A stretch of DNA of 64,000 nt from a bacterium (GCA_024233545.1 JACKPL010000003.1:62001-126000), one strand, 5' to 3'; positions 1 through 9,497 are shown, counted from the stretch's first letter. Numbers and translations are program-made. The notes: generated by a model from the sequence alone, not told the origin.

Positions 1-263
1 GCAATATGCTTGACGACGTCGTTAATGAAGTAAACGATTATGTACGCGATACCGTTGGCGAAATAGCTAATATGGTTGCCGGCGGCGCAAAAAAAACGTT
101 GCTTGAAAAAGGGTTCCATTTGCAAATCGCTTTGCCGATAGTTATCAGCGGACACAATCTTAATACCATGTATCCGAGAGATTTCCCGTGCGTTGTGGTG
201 CCATTTACCATTGACGGCGAAAATTTCTTTCTCGAAATAGCATTGGATTTCCCCGCAAAATAA
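1..263 (+). CDS. cheX: CheX-like chemotaxis phosphatase, C-terminal part (5' cut by window)
   Basis: The reading frame is open to the first base of the window, so only the C-terminal ~86 residues are present. They contain the stretch GEIANMVAGGAK, matching the E-x(2)-N type phosphatase motif of the CheC/CheX/FliY family, followed by the alternating hydrophobic strands typical of the CheX fold, ending in FFLEIALDF. CheX proteins dephosphorylate CheY-P in the cytoplasm and so reset the chemotaxis signal. The gene lies just upstream of a methyl-accepting chemotaxis protein on the same strand, which supports the call. An ATG at position 6 could be mistaken for a start, but the motif sits too close to it for a complete protein. 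Confidence 0.75.
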   Translation, partial: NMLDDVVNEVNDYVRDTVGEIANMVAGGAKKTLLEKGFHLQIALPIVISGHNLNTMYPRDFPCVVVPFTIDGENFFLEIALDFPAK

Positions 264-452
264 TCACGGGCATCCCTCTCATACGCTATAAGAACACTAA
301 CCTGAGTTTGGATTAGTGAGCGCGTGCCGTTCGCCACAGAACCGTCTAACGATGGAATTCATTTTTTTCCTTTGGTACCTAGTGGATTAGTTTACGTAAT
401 CCAACCGGCTCAAATTTAATGCGAAAACTGGCTGATACAAATCAGTTTACTA

Positions 453-479
453 TAAATTTTTTTTGTTTTAGTCCGATAT
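453..479 (+). promoter_or_regulatory. Sigma-28 (FliA)-like promoter for the chemoreceptor gene
   Basis: TAAA at 453-456 is followed by exactly 15 bases and then TCCGATAT at 472-479. The known FliA consensus is TAAA-N15-GCCGATAA, so the spacing is exact and 6 of 8 bases of the -10 element match. It lies about 50 bases upstream of the receptor start. Chemoreceptor genes are classic sigma-28 targets. Single-site matches in AT-rich DNA can arise by chance. Confidence 0.5.
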
Positions 480-530
480 TTACCATAAGAATAAAAGTAA
501 GAAACCGCAATTTGGGGAAAGGTGAGCCAG

Positions 531-2744
531 ATGAAAAAAATATGGGACAAATTATCATTAAAAACGAAAGTTATTTTTCTGCTTTTGGGAACGACAATTA
601 TCACTTCGATAGGGGCAGGATATTACCAATCCTATGGAATCAAGAAAACTATTGAGCAGGCGGATGCAAAATTTGATGCTCTGTTAGTGGAATCGATAAA
701 TAGCAAAATGGAACAACAGCTGTACATTGCGAGTACGGTACTATCTACCGTGACCGAAAATACGGCAATACAAAAATTGTTTGCGGAAAAAAAGCGTGAC
801 GAATTAAAAGAACTTCTATTGCCGGTATACGAAAAGAACAAAGAGCTTTTCGATCAGTTTCAGTTTCACCTGCCTGATTCCACATCGTTTCTCCGATTGC
901 ATCAGCCGGAAAAATTCGGTGACAGCTTAAAGGAATTTCGATATACGGTAAATACAGCGAATAAAGAAAATAAAATTGTGATGGGGCTTGAACAAGGAAA
1001 AGGCGGGTATGGCTATAGAGTTGTCGCGCCCATGCATTATCAAGGCAATCACATCGGCAGTGTGGAAGTAGGCGCAAATTTTGGGGAACTGTTCCTTGCT
1101 TCAATTAAAAAAGAATTGGGGGGAGATTATTTTATTTATCTTCTTGAAGATGCCAAAAATGTCGCATGGAATAAAAAGGATACAAATACATTTATTGCCG
1201 GTACTCAAGCTCAGGATACATTCACTGTTGTACCCAAAGTTCTAGGGAAGCTTAAACCTGATACTCCTGTATTTACTTTTTCCCCTGACGGCAAATGGAG
1301 TATTGCACTGATTCCCTTTACGGATTATCAGGGTGAATTTAAAGGGTATATTAAATCGGTCAGAGACAGAAAAGCGTCGATGCAGGAATTGGCGCGTTTG
1401 CAAATCGGTTTAGCGGCATCGAATATTGTTGTTACAGCGCTTCTTTTGTTAATGATCATTGTCATTATAAAAGTGGTTCTTCGTCGATTGGAAAATCTTG
1501 TTACGATTGTGCGCGCTTCAGCGCATCAAAACGATTTGTCAAAACGGTTTCCTGTTGAAACATATGATGAGCTTGGCAAAGTTTCCATCGGGTTGAATGA
1601 ACTGTTTGAAAAGATGGAAAAAACTATAGTACTGCTCAAAGAATCGTCGGACAGCGTTACTCTGGCATCAAAAGAAATTGCTTCAGTGTCACAGACATTA
1701 TCTGACGGTGCTCAGCATCATTCAGCGAGTTTTGAAGAAATATCGAGTTCAATTCAGATAAACGCTGTCAATACGCGGGAAGCAAATGAACTTGCACAGA
1801 AAACGGCGGCAACTGCTCAAGAATCCGGAATTGCAATGGAAAAGACAATCACTACCATGAATTCCATTGAAAAGAGTTCAAAACATATATCGGAAGCAAT
1901 CGGCATCATCACTGATATTGCGGAGCAGACAAACCTTCTTGCCCTAAATGCGGCAATCGAAGCGGCGCATGCCGGAGAACACGGCAAAGGGTTTGCCGTT
2001 GTTGCCGATGAAGTACGGAAACTCGCAGAAAGAAGCGCGACGGCCGCAAATAAAATTGACCAAATTATGAAAGAAAGCATTACCCAAGTCGGCGAAGGCG
2101 TAAGTTTAACGAGGATCACCGGAGAAAATTTATCCAAGATAACGCAATATATTGCAGGCATAGCCGAACAACTGCAATCAGTGTCTGATACCACCAATGA
2201 GCAGGCTTCAACCATGGAAAGCAATACGACTATCACAGAGGGAAATGCCGCCGCATCGGAACAGCTTGCCGCATCTGCTGAAAACCTTGCTACTCAAGCA
2301 CAGACATTGCAGGAGCAGATTGCGCAGTTCCGTGTGCGTAAAGAAATGCAGAGCCAGCAGATTATTTCGTGGGACCCAAGCTATGATGTGTCTCATGATG
2401 ATATGAATGATCAGCATAAAGTATTGTTCCGGCTGATAAACGATCTGGCTATCGCGAGAAAGAAAAAAGATAGAAATGAAATGCTTGTTGTTGTGCGTGA
2501 ACTCATCAATTATACCGAATACCATTTCGGCGATGAAGAAAAGTTGATGAAAAAACATAAATTCCCCGAATATGAAGCACATAAAAAGATTCATAAAGGG
2601 TTTGTCGATAAGATTAAACAAGTTGAAACAGATATTAAAGAGAATAAAAAGGATGTTGATGACAGCCTTATACAATTTCTCAATGATTGGCTTGTCAAGC
2701 ATATTAAAGGACAAGATGTTAAATACGGCAAACATATACATTAA
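531..2744 (+). CDS. Methyl-accepting chemotaxis protein with dCache sensor and C-terminal hemerythrin domain
   Basis: A 737-aa chemoreceptor. Domain order: short cytoplasmic N-terminus; TM1 at about residues 14-31; a periplasmic dCache_3-like sensor with the family pattern [15 protein letters not shown]2 near residues 295-320; HAMP; and the signalling hairpin, whose tip reads [19 protein letters not shown]. The last ~135 residues form a bacteriohemerythrin domain: [18 protein letters not shown] and a terminal HIKGQDVKY supply the His/Glu/Asp ligands of a di-iron, O2-binding site. The receptor thus probably senses a periplasmic ligand and also oxygen or redox state in the cytoplasm. The ATG at 531 is preferred because AGGTGA (520-525) lies five bases upstream; an in-frame GTG at 522 would add three residues. 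Confidence 0.95.
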   Translation: MKKIWDKLSLKTKVIFLLLGTTIITSIGAGYYQSYGIKKTIEQADAKFDALLVESINSKMEQQLYIASTVLSTVTENTAIQKLFAEKKRDELKELLLPVYEKNKELFDQFQFHLPDSTSFLRLHQPEKFGDSLKEFRYTVNTANKENKIVMGLEQGKGGYGYRVVAPMHYQGNHIGSVEVGANFGELFLASIKKELGGDYFIYLLEDAKNVAWNKKDTNTFIAGTQAQDTFTVVPKVLGKLKPDTPVFTFSPDGKWSIALIPFTDYQGEFKGYIKSVRDRKASMQELARLQIGLAASNIVVTALLLLMIIVIIKVVLRRLENLVTIVRASAHQNDLSKRFPVETYDELGKVSIGLNELFEKMEKTIVLLKESSDSVTLASKEIASVSQTLSDGAQHHSASFEEISSSIQINAVNTREANELAQKTAATAQESGIAMEKTITTMNSIEKSSKHISEAIGIITDIAEQTNLLALNAAIEAAHAGEHGKGFAVVADEVRKLAERSATAANKIDQIMKESITQVGEGVSLTRITGENLSKITQYIAGIAEQLQSVSDTTNEQASTMESNTTITEGNAAASEQLAASAENLATQAQTLQEQIAQFRVRKEMQSQQIISWDPSYDVSHDDMNDQHKVLFRLINDLAIARKKKDRNEMLVVVRELINYTEYHFGDEEKLMKKHKFPEYEAHKKIHKGFVDKIKQVETDIKENKKDVDDSLIQFLNDWLVKHIKGQDVKYGKHIH

Positions 2745-2771
2745 GCTGTTATTGCTCAAGAGCATTGTGCC

Positions 2772-2812
2772 AAAAAGAAAACCCGCATAAACTATATGCG
2801 GGTTTTCTTTTT
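2772..2812. terminator. Bidirectional rho-independent terminator
   Basis: The arms AAAACCCGCATA and TATGCGGGTTTT form a long stem around a short AACTA-type loop, flanked by A-rich sequence on the left and a T run on the right. The structure therefore works on both strands. It sits between the convergent chemoreceptor gene and the minus-strand secreted protein gene. Confidence 0.9.
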
Positions 2813-2831
2813 AAACTCATATAGCAAACGG

Positions 2832-5375
2832 TTATTTGCCTCTCTTCTTAATTTCAAAAGTACCGTCGGATAAATCCGAACCGCTAAGAGCGGGTGTGCC
2901 TGATTGTTCCGTTGCGTCGATGCGAATGCGGTATCCGGTCGTTTTGGGATATGCGTTGAGCCCCCCTTTGGTGTAACTGCCGTTATGAATCAACGATGAG
3001 TTGACATTGATTGTTTGCTGTCCAAGATAATACTCTGTTCCTTGGTTTACCAGATAAAACCGTACGTTGATCGGTATTGAGGGGTTATCATCGGTTATCG
3101 TGTACGTTATAGTCATGCTGGGAGGGGTTAATACTTCTCCGCCGTTTGGATAGGTTACTGTGCATACCGGTGCAGTATTGGATGAGGATGATGAACTAAT
3201 CTCAAAATCGAAGTTGGATTGGTCATAACTGCTCAAATCGTTAGCAGGTATGCCTGATTGTTCCGTTACTTCAATCCGTATTCGGTAGCCGGAAACAAGA
3301 GGGTACGCGCTGGCGTTAAGTGAGTAGCTTCCGTTATACGATAATGATGCATTAACAGTAACTGTTTCTTCTCCGAGAAAATATTCCGTTCCTTGCGTGC
3401 TGTTCGCCAAATAAAATTTAACAGCGATAGGCGTTGATGGGTCATCGTCATAGAGTGTATAGGTGATGGTGTCCGTGGAAGTGTTTATTACTTCGCCGCC
3501 GTTGGGATAGTTCACATAGCAGACCGGAGCGGTGTTATATGTTGGAGTTATCGGCTCTTGCGGTGAGAATATATCTTCTCGCAACTGGCGGTAAGATCGT
3601 TTTACAACACCGTTGTGAGCCCATACTTCATCATCAGCTTCATAATAATGAATGATATTGTACTCAAGATTTTCATAATAATTGGGAGAAATCGGATCAA
3701 AATATGCATAATCAATCGTAGTGAGCATCCGTTCCAGCGCGTTATTCCCGTTGAACCAGAACGATTCTGTCGGCGATGTATTAAATGTTTCATATACAAT
3801 ATCTACCGGTTTATTCAGCGAACGGGCATAATTTATCTCATCTCGACAGGTATACACTGCGCCGTGATTGGTGACATAATTCATAATCTGTGCTTTATCG
3901 ATGATATTGAGGATTTGTTGAAATCCCGGTCCGGTATAAGCGTCTGCCGGTACATAATCTTCGTGCCAGAAGTTGCCGATTGCCGCAGAAAAAGGAATGT
4001 TTAAACCGGTACTGGCATTATTCTGGTCGATGACTGACTTGAAGAACGCCATTGTCGGAATGTATTCAGCCCATACCCATGGTTCCATGCCGGGTTCATT
4101 GTCTGTATCGATGGCGTGGGGTTCGATGTCGAATTGGATAGAATCGAACCGTTCTTCAACAGCCGCCTGCTGATTGAAAGTAAATATTTTGTTTATGTCG
4201 TCAACGCCTATTTGGCGGTTATATTCAAACGACCATTCCGGTTCGCCGGTAACAAAATGGACTTCACAGCCTCGGCTGTGTGCTTCGGCTATAAATGCGC
4301 GGAACAACGGTGATTCTGCCCCGTTTATGTCTTGCGGAAGCGCTATAATGATCGATTCAATTTTATTCGAGCCTGCACCTTTCGGCGCTGAACAAAAAGA
4401 GAAAAAGTCGCGTTGGTTTACGGGATTTGTTGCGACGTTATATCCTTCTTTCCATACATAAATACCTCGTTTGCCGGAAAATATCTTGGGCATGCCTCCG
4501 GTGTAGTTAAGATTTGAAAGGTCGCAGAACGCGCCGAAATCGCCGGCATCGGTCATGGTAAAAATACCGATGCAGATGCTTGCTCCGTCAACATTCCACA
4601 ACACGGTAGGAGATAACCGGAACGTCCATGCAACTTCGAGCGCGGCGGGGTTGGCAAGTTGCGTAGCTGTAACAGAAATTACTTCTAGTTCAGGAATATT
4701 CCACGCTATAGGGGTTGTGTAAGGAGTGGTTTTCTGAAATGTGGCATATCCCGTTCCTTCAGGGCCGCTGAATGCTCGAATACCGATAATATTGTTGCGC
4801 AGAGCGTTGAGAATGTGTAGTTCAGGATAAAAATAAGGTATCTGCAATGGTTGTCCGTCATATATTGCAAGGTGTTGTGTCGTTACGGTATAAACAGTGC
4901 CGGGATTCAATTCGGCAATCGAATGTTGAATCGGTACAATAAGTGTTCCTATTTTGTCTCCTTCAGTGAGCACTTTGTAATATGATTTCGGGTTCTGAGC
5001 GGGAGGATCACTCGAAAACCGCGCGAATCCGGGTATTTCAAAGCCAGTCGTACTTCCCATTATCTTGTAGGTGAACGTACGCGGAAGGTTGTCGTCAAAC
5101 GGCCCCCACAATATGCATCCTTCCGAATAATCAATGATACCGCCGCCGCTAATATGTGTTGGGTTGATTTCGGCAATGAGGAATTCTTTTACAAAATAAG
5201 ATGTAGTAGAACTGTCAGGAGTAACGGTTACGATAATTTCCGGGTTGATTGTTGCATCGTTAAGGATTTGGCGGGTGATGAGCGAGTCTGCGGATACATT
5301 ACTGCACATAAATACTGCCAGCAGTAATAACGAAAATAAGAAAAATTTTTTGGTACTTTTTGTTTTTGTCTTCAC
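2832..5375 (-). CDS. Secreted protein with TIM-barrel glycosidase-like core and two C-terminal Ig-like repeats
   Basis: An 847-aa protein starting at GTG 5375, chosen because GGAGG lies about eight bases upstream and the product then opens with a clear signal peptide (KTKTKSTKKFFLFSLLLLAVFM). An upstream in-frame start would add 18 poorly fitting residues. Residues ~300-600 look like a glycoside-hydrolase-type TIM barrel: a strand ending QFDIEP near residue 418 resembles the acidic DxE motif of GH18-like enzymes, and AQIMNY follows later. Residues ~615-725 and ~733-845 are two copies of one ~110-aa domain beginning NTAPVC and ending in a TGYRIRI/SGYRIRI strand and TEQSG. Export and carbohydrate action or binding are inferred; no exact family was recognised. 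No PEP-CTERM tail is present. Confidence 0.75.
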   Translation of the reverse strand: MKTKTKSTKKFFLFSLLLLAVFMCSNVSADSLITRQILNDATINPEIIVTVTPDSSTTSYFVKEFLIAEINPTHISGGGIIDYSEGCILWGPFDDNLPRTFTYKIMGSTTGFEIPGFARFSSDPPAQNPKSYYKVLTEGDKIGTLIVPIQHSIAELNPGTVYTVTTQHLAIYDGQPLQIPYFYPELHILNALRNNIIGIRAFSGPEGTGYATFQKTTPYTTPIAWNIPELEVISVTATQLANPAALEVAWTFRLSPTVLWNVDGASICIGIFTMTDAGDFGAFCDLSNLNYTGGMPKIFSGKRGIYVWKEGYNVATNPVNQRDFFSFCSAPKGAGSNKIESIIIALPQDINGAESPLFRAFIAEAHSRGCEVHFVTGEPEWSFEYNRQIGVDDINKIFTFNQQAAVEERFDSIQFDIEPHAIDTDNEPGMEPWVWAEYIPTMAFFKSVIDQNNASTGLNIPFSAAIGNFWHEDYVPADAYTGPGFQQILNIIDKAQIMNYVTNHGAVYTCRDEINYARSLNKPVDIVYETFNTSPTESFWFNGNNALERMLTTIDYAYFDPISPNYYENLEYNIIHYYEADDEVWAHNGVVKRSYRQLREDIFSPQEPITPTYNTAPVCYVNYPNGGEVINTSTDTITYTLYDDDPSTPIAVKFYLANSTQGTEYFLGEETVTVNASLSYNGSYSLNASAYPLVSGYRIRIEVTEQSGIPANDLSSYDQSNFDFEISSSSSSNTAPVCTVTYPNGGEVLTPPSMTITYTITDDNPSIPINVRFYLVNQGTEYYLGQQTINVNSSLIHNGSYTKGGLNAYPKTTGYRIRIDATEQSGTPALSGSDLSDGTFEIKKRGK

Positions 5376-5560
5376 CTCACAACCCTCCGTAATAAATAAT
5401 GTGAATGATATTATTTTTGTATATAACAAAATGAAAATTTTTCGGTGGTGTATTTCATGGTGTTAATTGAAAATAAAGTATAAGATATTCATGCAGAGAC
5501 CACAAGAAAAAACGGTTGGATAGTCAGTGATAAATGAAAGTGTATGAGGCGAGCAAATGT

Positions 5561-6238
5561 TTAGCTATGCTTTATTCTGCCTGCCGCTATGCATAGAGCA
5601 GCCGCTATGAGCAGGAGAAAAGTTGCGGGTTCTGGAACGATTATCGCTTCTTCACCGCCAATAATTGAATCGGTGTCTTCGTCTCCCGGTATGAGAATAT
5701 GCCCGAAAACGGAACCGTCGTCTGCCGGATAAAGCAATGCCAGCGGATCGGTATCCGGCGACTTAAAACCGCTATTTGAAACGGTATTCCATGCCTTGCC
5801 GGTTTTCTGTCCGATTGCATAAAAGTCTCCCCATGCAGGGGCGCGGTCGGTAACGATGGTAAACGTGTATTCCGTCTTCTTCTTTTGAGGAGCGAATTCT
5901 ATGCCGAATAATGTGTCCGGCTGATTTTCCTCTTCACCGAACATACCGAGCTTAATGAAATCGCTCGTGCCTTCCAGTATATTCTCTTCCGAAAAGGTTG
6001 ATGAAGTTTCCAGATATACGTATTGGATGGTTTTTTTATTTACCGAAAGATGATAGTTATATATCCACGCATCGCTAATCTCATCGTACGATACATCCCA
6101 CGAAAAAGACGTTTTAGTATTCCATGAAGAGGTTGCGTTAAGTCCGCCGGAAGAAAGGCTTCCTTCATAAACAGGGTAAGCCGCAAGCCGAGGTACCCAT
6201 GAAACAAGCAGGGCAAATACAAAAATAACACTGCGCAT
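5561..6238 (-). CDS. PEP-CTERM-sorted secreted protein
   Basis: A 225-aa protein with an N-terminal signal peptide (MRSVIFVFALLVSWVPRLAA), a beta-rich middle, and a C-terminal sorting signal: VPEPATFLLL, a hydrophobic helix, then the basic end AAGRIKHS. That tripartite tail is the hallmark of PEP-CTERM proteins, which are processed by an exosortase and usually delivered to the surface or extracellular matrix. The middle domain is not recognised. The neighbouring downstream gene on the same strand is also secreted but lacks the tail. No exosortase gene is in the window. Confidence 0.85.
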   Translation of the reverse strand: MRSVIFVFALLVSWVPRLAAYPVYEGSLSSGGLNATSSWNTKTSFSWDVSYDEISDAWIYNYHLSVNKKTIQYVYLETSSTFSEENILEGTSDFIKLGMFGEEENQPDTLFGIEFAPQKKKTEYTFTIVTDRAPAWGDFYAIGQKTGKAWNTVSNSGFKSPDTDPLALLYPADDGSVFGHILIPGDEDTDSIIGGEEAIIVPEPATFLLLIAAALCIAAGRIKHS

Positions 6239-6466
6239 ACGATATCGTTTTTATTATGGTTTAAGTTATTGTCTTAGTAATAGTTATCGTACAATTTGCT
6301 CAAAAAATAAGTGTTTTAAAAAAGGTGATGCAAAACTAATGCGGCGGTTCAATAGCATTGTTAGTTCAAAAAGGTAAAATATACATTAAGCATCTTGTTT
6401 TTTTTTAATGGTTATGGTAGCGTGATAGTGTGCTCTATAAGGCACATAAAAATAAAGGCAAACACA

Positions 6467-6695
6467 TGGCTGTGCTGGATGGGGAGTTAGCGGTGCCCTG
6501 TAACCTGCAATCCGCTCTAGCAGGGTTTAAAGCCGTTCCGAGGCCATTCAATTTTTCGGCGCGGAACCCAATTGGCGATCGATGATAGCCGGGCTCTATG
6601 CAATAGGGGCTTACGAACCCCGTCAGGGCCGGAAGGCAGCAGCGGTAAGAAAGTTACCCTATGTGCCGTAGAACTACCTGGCAGGAGTTTGGCAA
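6467..6695 (+). ncRNA. ffs: Signal recognition particle RNA, bacterial long form
   Basis: The conserved SRP RNA apical region is plain: GTCAGGGCCGGAAGGCAGCA at 6622-6641, followed by GCGGTAAG. The 5' part contains GATGGGGAGTTAGCGGTGCC followed by a CCTGC/GCAGG hairpin around AATCCGCTCTA, which matches the Alu-domain section of the long (6S-type) bacterial SRP RNA rather than the short 4.5S form. The RNA scaffolds Ffh and FtsY in cotranslational membrane targeting. It lies immediately upstream of dnaX, a common bacterial gene order. Exact ends are estimated; a covariance-model fit would set them. Confidence 0.93.
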
Positions 6696-6762
6696 TTGAT
6701 GGATGTACTGGAAAATGGGGTCAACGTTCGGTCGCACAGCCATTAAATAGCATAAAAGAATT

Positions 6763-8532
6763 ATGATGAGTATTACTAGCGAAACAGAATTTCTTGCCAG
6801 CGCTCGAAAATGGCGGCCTCTAAAATTTGACGATTTGGTCGGGCAGAGCCATGTAACCACAACGCTCAAGAACGCGATAATAAAAAACCGCATTGCCCAT
6901 GCGTATCTGTTTACCGGGTCGCGCGGTGTCGGCAAAACCAGTTTAGCGCGCATTTTTTCTATGGCGCTCAATTGCGTCAACGGCCCCACAATCGAGCCGT
7001 GCGGGCAATGTACAATGTGCGAAGAAATTATTTACGGAAACTGTATGGACGTTATCGAAATAGACGGCGCGTCCAATAACAGCGTGGAAGATGTGCGCGA
7101 ACTGCGCGACAGCATCATGTTCGTTCCCGCTCATGCGAAGTACAAAATATACATTATCGACGAAGTGCATATGCTTTCTACTTCGGCATTCAACGCACTG
7201 CTTAAGACTCTTGAAGAACCGCCCGCCCATGCAGTATTTATTTTTGCCACGACAGAAGCGCATAAAGTGCCAGCTACCATACTTTCCCGTTGCCAGCGAT
7301 ATGATTTCCGCCTTATCAGTCAGGCAATCATAACCAGCAGGCTGAAGGAAATAGCGCAAAACGACGGCATCTCTGTGGATGATCCTGCACTGCGAACCAT
7401 TGCGCGTGCAGGAAACGGCAGTATGCGCGATGCGCAATCGATGTTTGACCAAGTAGTTGCATTTTGCGGCGATGTTGTTTCCCTCGAACAAGTAACGCAG
7501 ATTTTAGGCGTCTATGACCGGCAAATATTTTTCGAGTTGATCTCCCATGCATTTCATAATAGGGTTGCAGAGGGCATACAGTTCCTCGATCAGGTGATTC
7601 GCGATGGAAAAAATGTTACCTATTTCGTTGAACAATGGCTTGACCACATGCGTTTGCTTCTGTTAGTCCGGCTTCTCGAAGAGAAAACCGATGTGCTAGA
7701 GTGTACGGAGGAAGAAATCATCCGTTTGCGCGCTCAAGCAGAATTATATACACCCGGAGAATTGGAGTTTGCCGTCCAAATGGTTGCGGAAGCTGGCGTT
7801 AAGATGCGTTATGCGCTTTCTCGGCAAGTGGTACTCGAATTATTGTTTATCAAGTTCTGCCGCTTAAAATCGCTCATTTCTGTCGACCAAGCCCTTCTCA
7901 AATTAGAGGAGATGCAGAAAAACGGTTTTCCGGCAGTATCTGTATCCAATCAGCCAGTTGTTATGCAAAAAATTTCGGATGAAAAGAACAGTTCTTCGCA
8001 TCAGCCGGTTCAAAAACAGAATGATCCGGTTATGAAACCTGTGCAAACACCGAGTGTTTTGCCGCAACTTCCGATTGAAAAACAGCATGCAGTTATCCAG
8101 CCGGAACCTGCCGCCGTTGCGCCGGTTTTGGAATTCACACTTGAAAATGTGCGGGCAGTATGGCGTGAATATGGCGAAAATGCAACGGGAGCGATGGTTG
8201 GGCATATACAGAAGTTACAATTAGTAAGCAGTGATGCGAATGCCATCCGTTTTACGGTCGCAGAAAAATTTTATTTGGATTTAGTGAAACCGAAATTACG
8301 CGAACTGGAAGAGCTGTTCAGTAAACGGTTCGGAAGGAAAGTCGCCGTGAAACTTGAGCTTCATAACGGCGAAAATACGGCTGGCGGCACAACAGTGCAT
8401 AACGAAACGGAACATCAGAAACCGGATACGGAAAACATTCGGCCGGAGGATGCTGTGCTTCGCCACGAGCGAATAAAAGATATAATCGATACATTTAATG
8501 CGAAGGTAATAAGCGTGAGGAGGAAAGAATAA
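6763..8532 (+). CDS. dnaX: DNA polymerase III subunit gamma/tau
   Basis: A 589-aa clamp-loader ATPase. The AAA+ core shows the Walker A motif GSRGVGKTS (about residues 51-59), a four-cysteine zinc module (LNC followed by CGQCTMC near residues 68-84), Walker B DEVHML and the SRC sensor motif. Domain III follows to about residue 370, then a Gln/Pro/Lys-rich linker and a C-terminal tau-type domain (residues ~460-589). It loads the sliding clamp onto DNA and organises the replisome. The stop codon abuts the start of the YbaB gene, indicating one transcript with ybaB and recR. The Shine-Dalgarno is weak; ATG ATG at 6763 leaves the second Met as an alternative start. No obvious slippery heptamer for a gamma form was seen. 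Confidence 0.97.
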   Translation: MMSITSETEFLASARKWRPLKFDDLVGQSHVTTTLKNAIIKNRIAHAYLFTGSRGVGKTSLARIFSMALNCVNGPTIEPCGQCTMCEEIIYGNCMDVIEIDGASNNSVEDVRELRDSIMFVPAHAKYKIYIIDEVHMLSTSAFNALLKTLEEPPAHAVFIFATTEAHKVPATILSRCQRYDFRLISQAIITSRLKEIAQNDGISVDDPALRTIARAGNGSMRDAQSMFDQVVAFCGDVVSLEQVTQILGVYDRQIFFELISHAFHNRVAEGIQFLDQVIRDGKNVTYFVEQWLDHMRLLLLVRLLEEKTDVLECTEEEIIRLRAQAELYTPGELEFAVQMVAEAGVKMRYALSRQVVLELLFIKFCRLKSLISVDQALLKLEEMQKNGFPAVSVSNQPVVMQKISDEKNSSSHQPVQKQNDPVMKPVQTPSVLPQLPIEKQHAVIQPEPAAVAPVLEFTLENVRAVWREYGENATGAMVGHIQKLQLVSSDANAIRFTVAEKFYLDLVKPKLRELEELFSKRFGRKVAVKLELHNGENTAGGTTVHNETEHQKPDTENIRPEDAVLRHERIKDIIDTFNAKVISVRRKE

Positions 8533-8850
8533 ATGGGCATGGGGAAAATCCTTAAACAAGCTCAGAAAATGCAGCGTGAAATGGAACGTGTTCAGGAAGA
8601 ACTTGCCGCTAAAGAGTTAGAAGTAACTGCCGGCGGAGGGATGGTAACAATAAAAATAACCGGCGAACAAAAAATAACCGGCATAAAGATAAAACCCGAA
8701 GTTGTCAAATCCGGCGATATCGAGGACATTGAGGATTTAATTGTTGCCGCCGTCAATCAGGCGATCGACGAATCAAAAAAAATGATGTCCGATGAAATGG
8801 GAAAAATAACCGGAGGATTGAACATACCGGGATTTGGGCTGGGCATATAA
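8533..8850 (+). CDS. ybaB: YbaB/EbfC family nucleoid-associated protein
   Basis: A 105-aa protein that begins directly after the dnaX stop. It has the family layout: an N-terminal amphipathic helix starting GMGKILKQAQKMQREMERVQ, the central strand pair around VTAGGGMVTIKITGEQKITGI, and a C-terminal helix with the acidic EDIEDLIVAAVNQA segment, ending GGLNIPGFGL. These small dimers bind DNA and bridge the chromosome; they are almost always encoded between dnaX and recR, as here. Length and motif order are normal. Confidence 0.95.
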   Translation: MGMGKILKQAQKMQREMERVQEELAAKELEVTAGGGMVTIKITGEQKITGIKIKPEVVKSGDIEDIEDLIVAAVNQAIDESKKMMSDEMGKITGGLNIPGFGLGI

Positions 8851-8868
8851 AATGCAGTACGGTAGGGT

Positions 8869-9468
8869 ATGAGCTGTTATCCTGATGCAATTGAAACACT
8901 AATCAGCTGGTTTTCACGATTACCCGGCGTAGGGTATAAAAGTGCAGAACGAATGGTGATGCATCTCCTTGAAATGCGGGAAGAAGATATTCAGGATTTT
9001 GCCGCTTCAATGACTGAAATGAAACGAACTATACGGAGATGTGCGGTAACAAATGCGCTGACAGACCGCGAAGTGAGCGAGTTTTATACTGATCCTTCGC
9101 GTGACTCTTCTCTCTTATGCGTTGTTGAAACGTCTCGTGATATGTTTGCCGTAGAACGGTCGGGAGTATTCAAAGGACGGTATCTCGTATTAGGCGGCAA
9201 ACTCTCTCCATTGAATGGCATAGGTCCTGATGAACTGGCATTTGATAAATTGCTTCGTATGCTTGATAATGGTTCGTATGGAGAAATTATCGTTGCCACC
9301 GGATCGGATGTGGAAGGCGAAGCGACAGCGGTTTATATTCAGAAACTGCTCCACCATAAAAAAATCCGCATAACACGAATTGCCTATGGAGTTCCGGTAG
9401 GAAGCAGTCTCGATTATACTGATGAAATGACCATAATGCGCGCTCTGCAAGGGCGCCGTGAATATTAA
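8869..9468 (+). CDS. recR: Recombination protein RecR with degenerate zinc finger
   Basis: A 199-aa RecR, the toroidal DNA-binding partner of RecF and RecO in loading RecA at gaps. Visible features are the helix-hairpin-helix LPGVGYKSAERM (residues ~19-30), the Toprim domain starting LLCVVE, the ATGSDVEGEATAVYI segment, and the usual C-terminus YTDEMTIMRALQGRREY. The zinc finger between them is unusual. Standard RecR has four cysteines; here only the first remains (RRCAVTNALTD) and the other three positions are Thr, Ser and Tyr in the run to YTDPSRD. Frame and length are otherwise intact, so this is not a frameshift. It follows ybaB by 18 bases, in the same operon. Confidence 0.95.
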   Translation: MSCYPDAIETLISWFSRLPGVGYKSAERMVMHLLEMREEDIQDFAASMTEMKRTIRRCAVTNALTDREVSEFYTDPSRDSSLLCVVETSRDMFAVERSGVFKGRYLVLGGKLSPLNGIGPDELAFDKLLRMLDNGSYGEIIVATGSDVEGEATAVYIQKLLHHKKIRITRIAYGVPVGSSLDYTDEMTIMRALQGRREY

Positions 9469-9497
9469 GGTTTCCAGTTACTGAATATGCCGACAAA

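Noticed and set aside
280..420. Possible tRNA between the CheX-like and chemoreceptor genes
   Set aside because: Some short inverted repeats occur but no cloverleaf with a T-loop GTTCGAATC-type motif could be folded.
7950..7990. Programmed -1 frameshift site in dnaX
   Set aside because: An A6 run occurs at CAA AAA ATT, but it does not form the X-XXY-YYZ heptamer in the reading frame and no downstream hairpin was evident.
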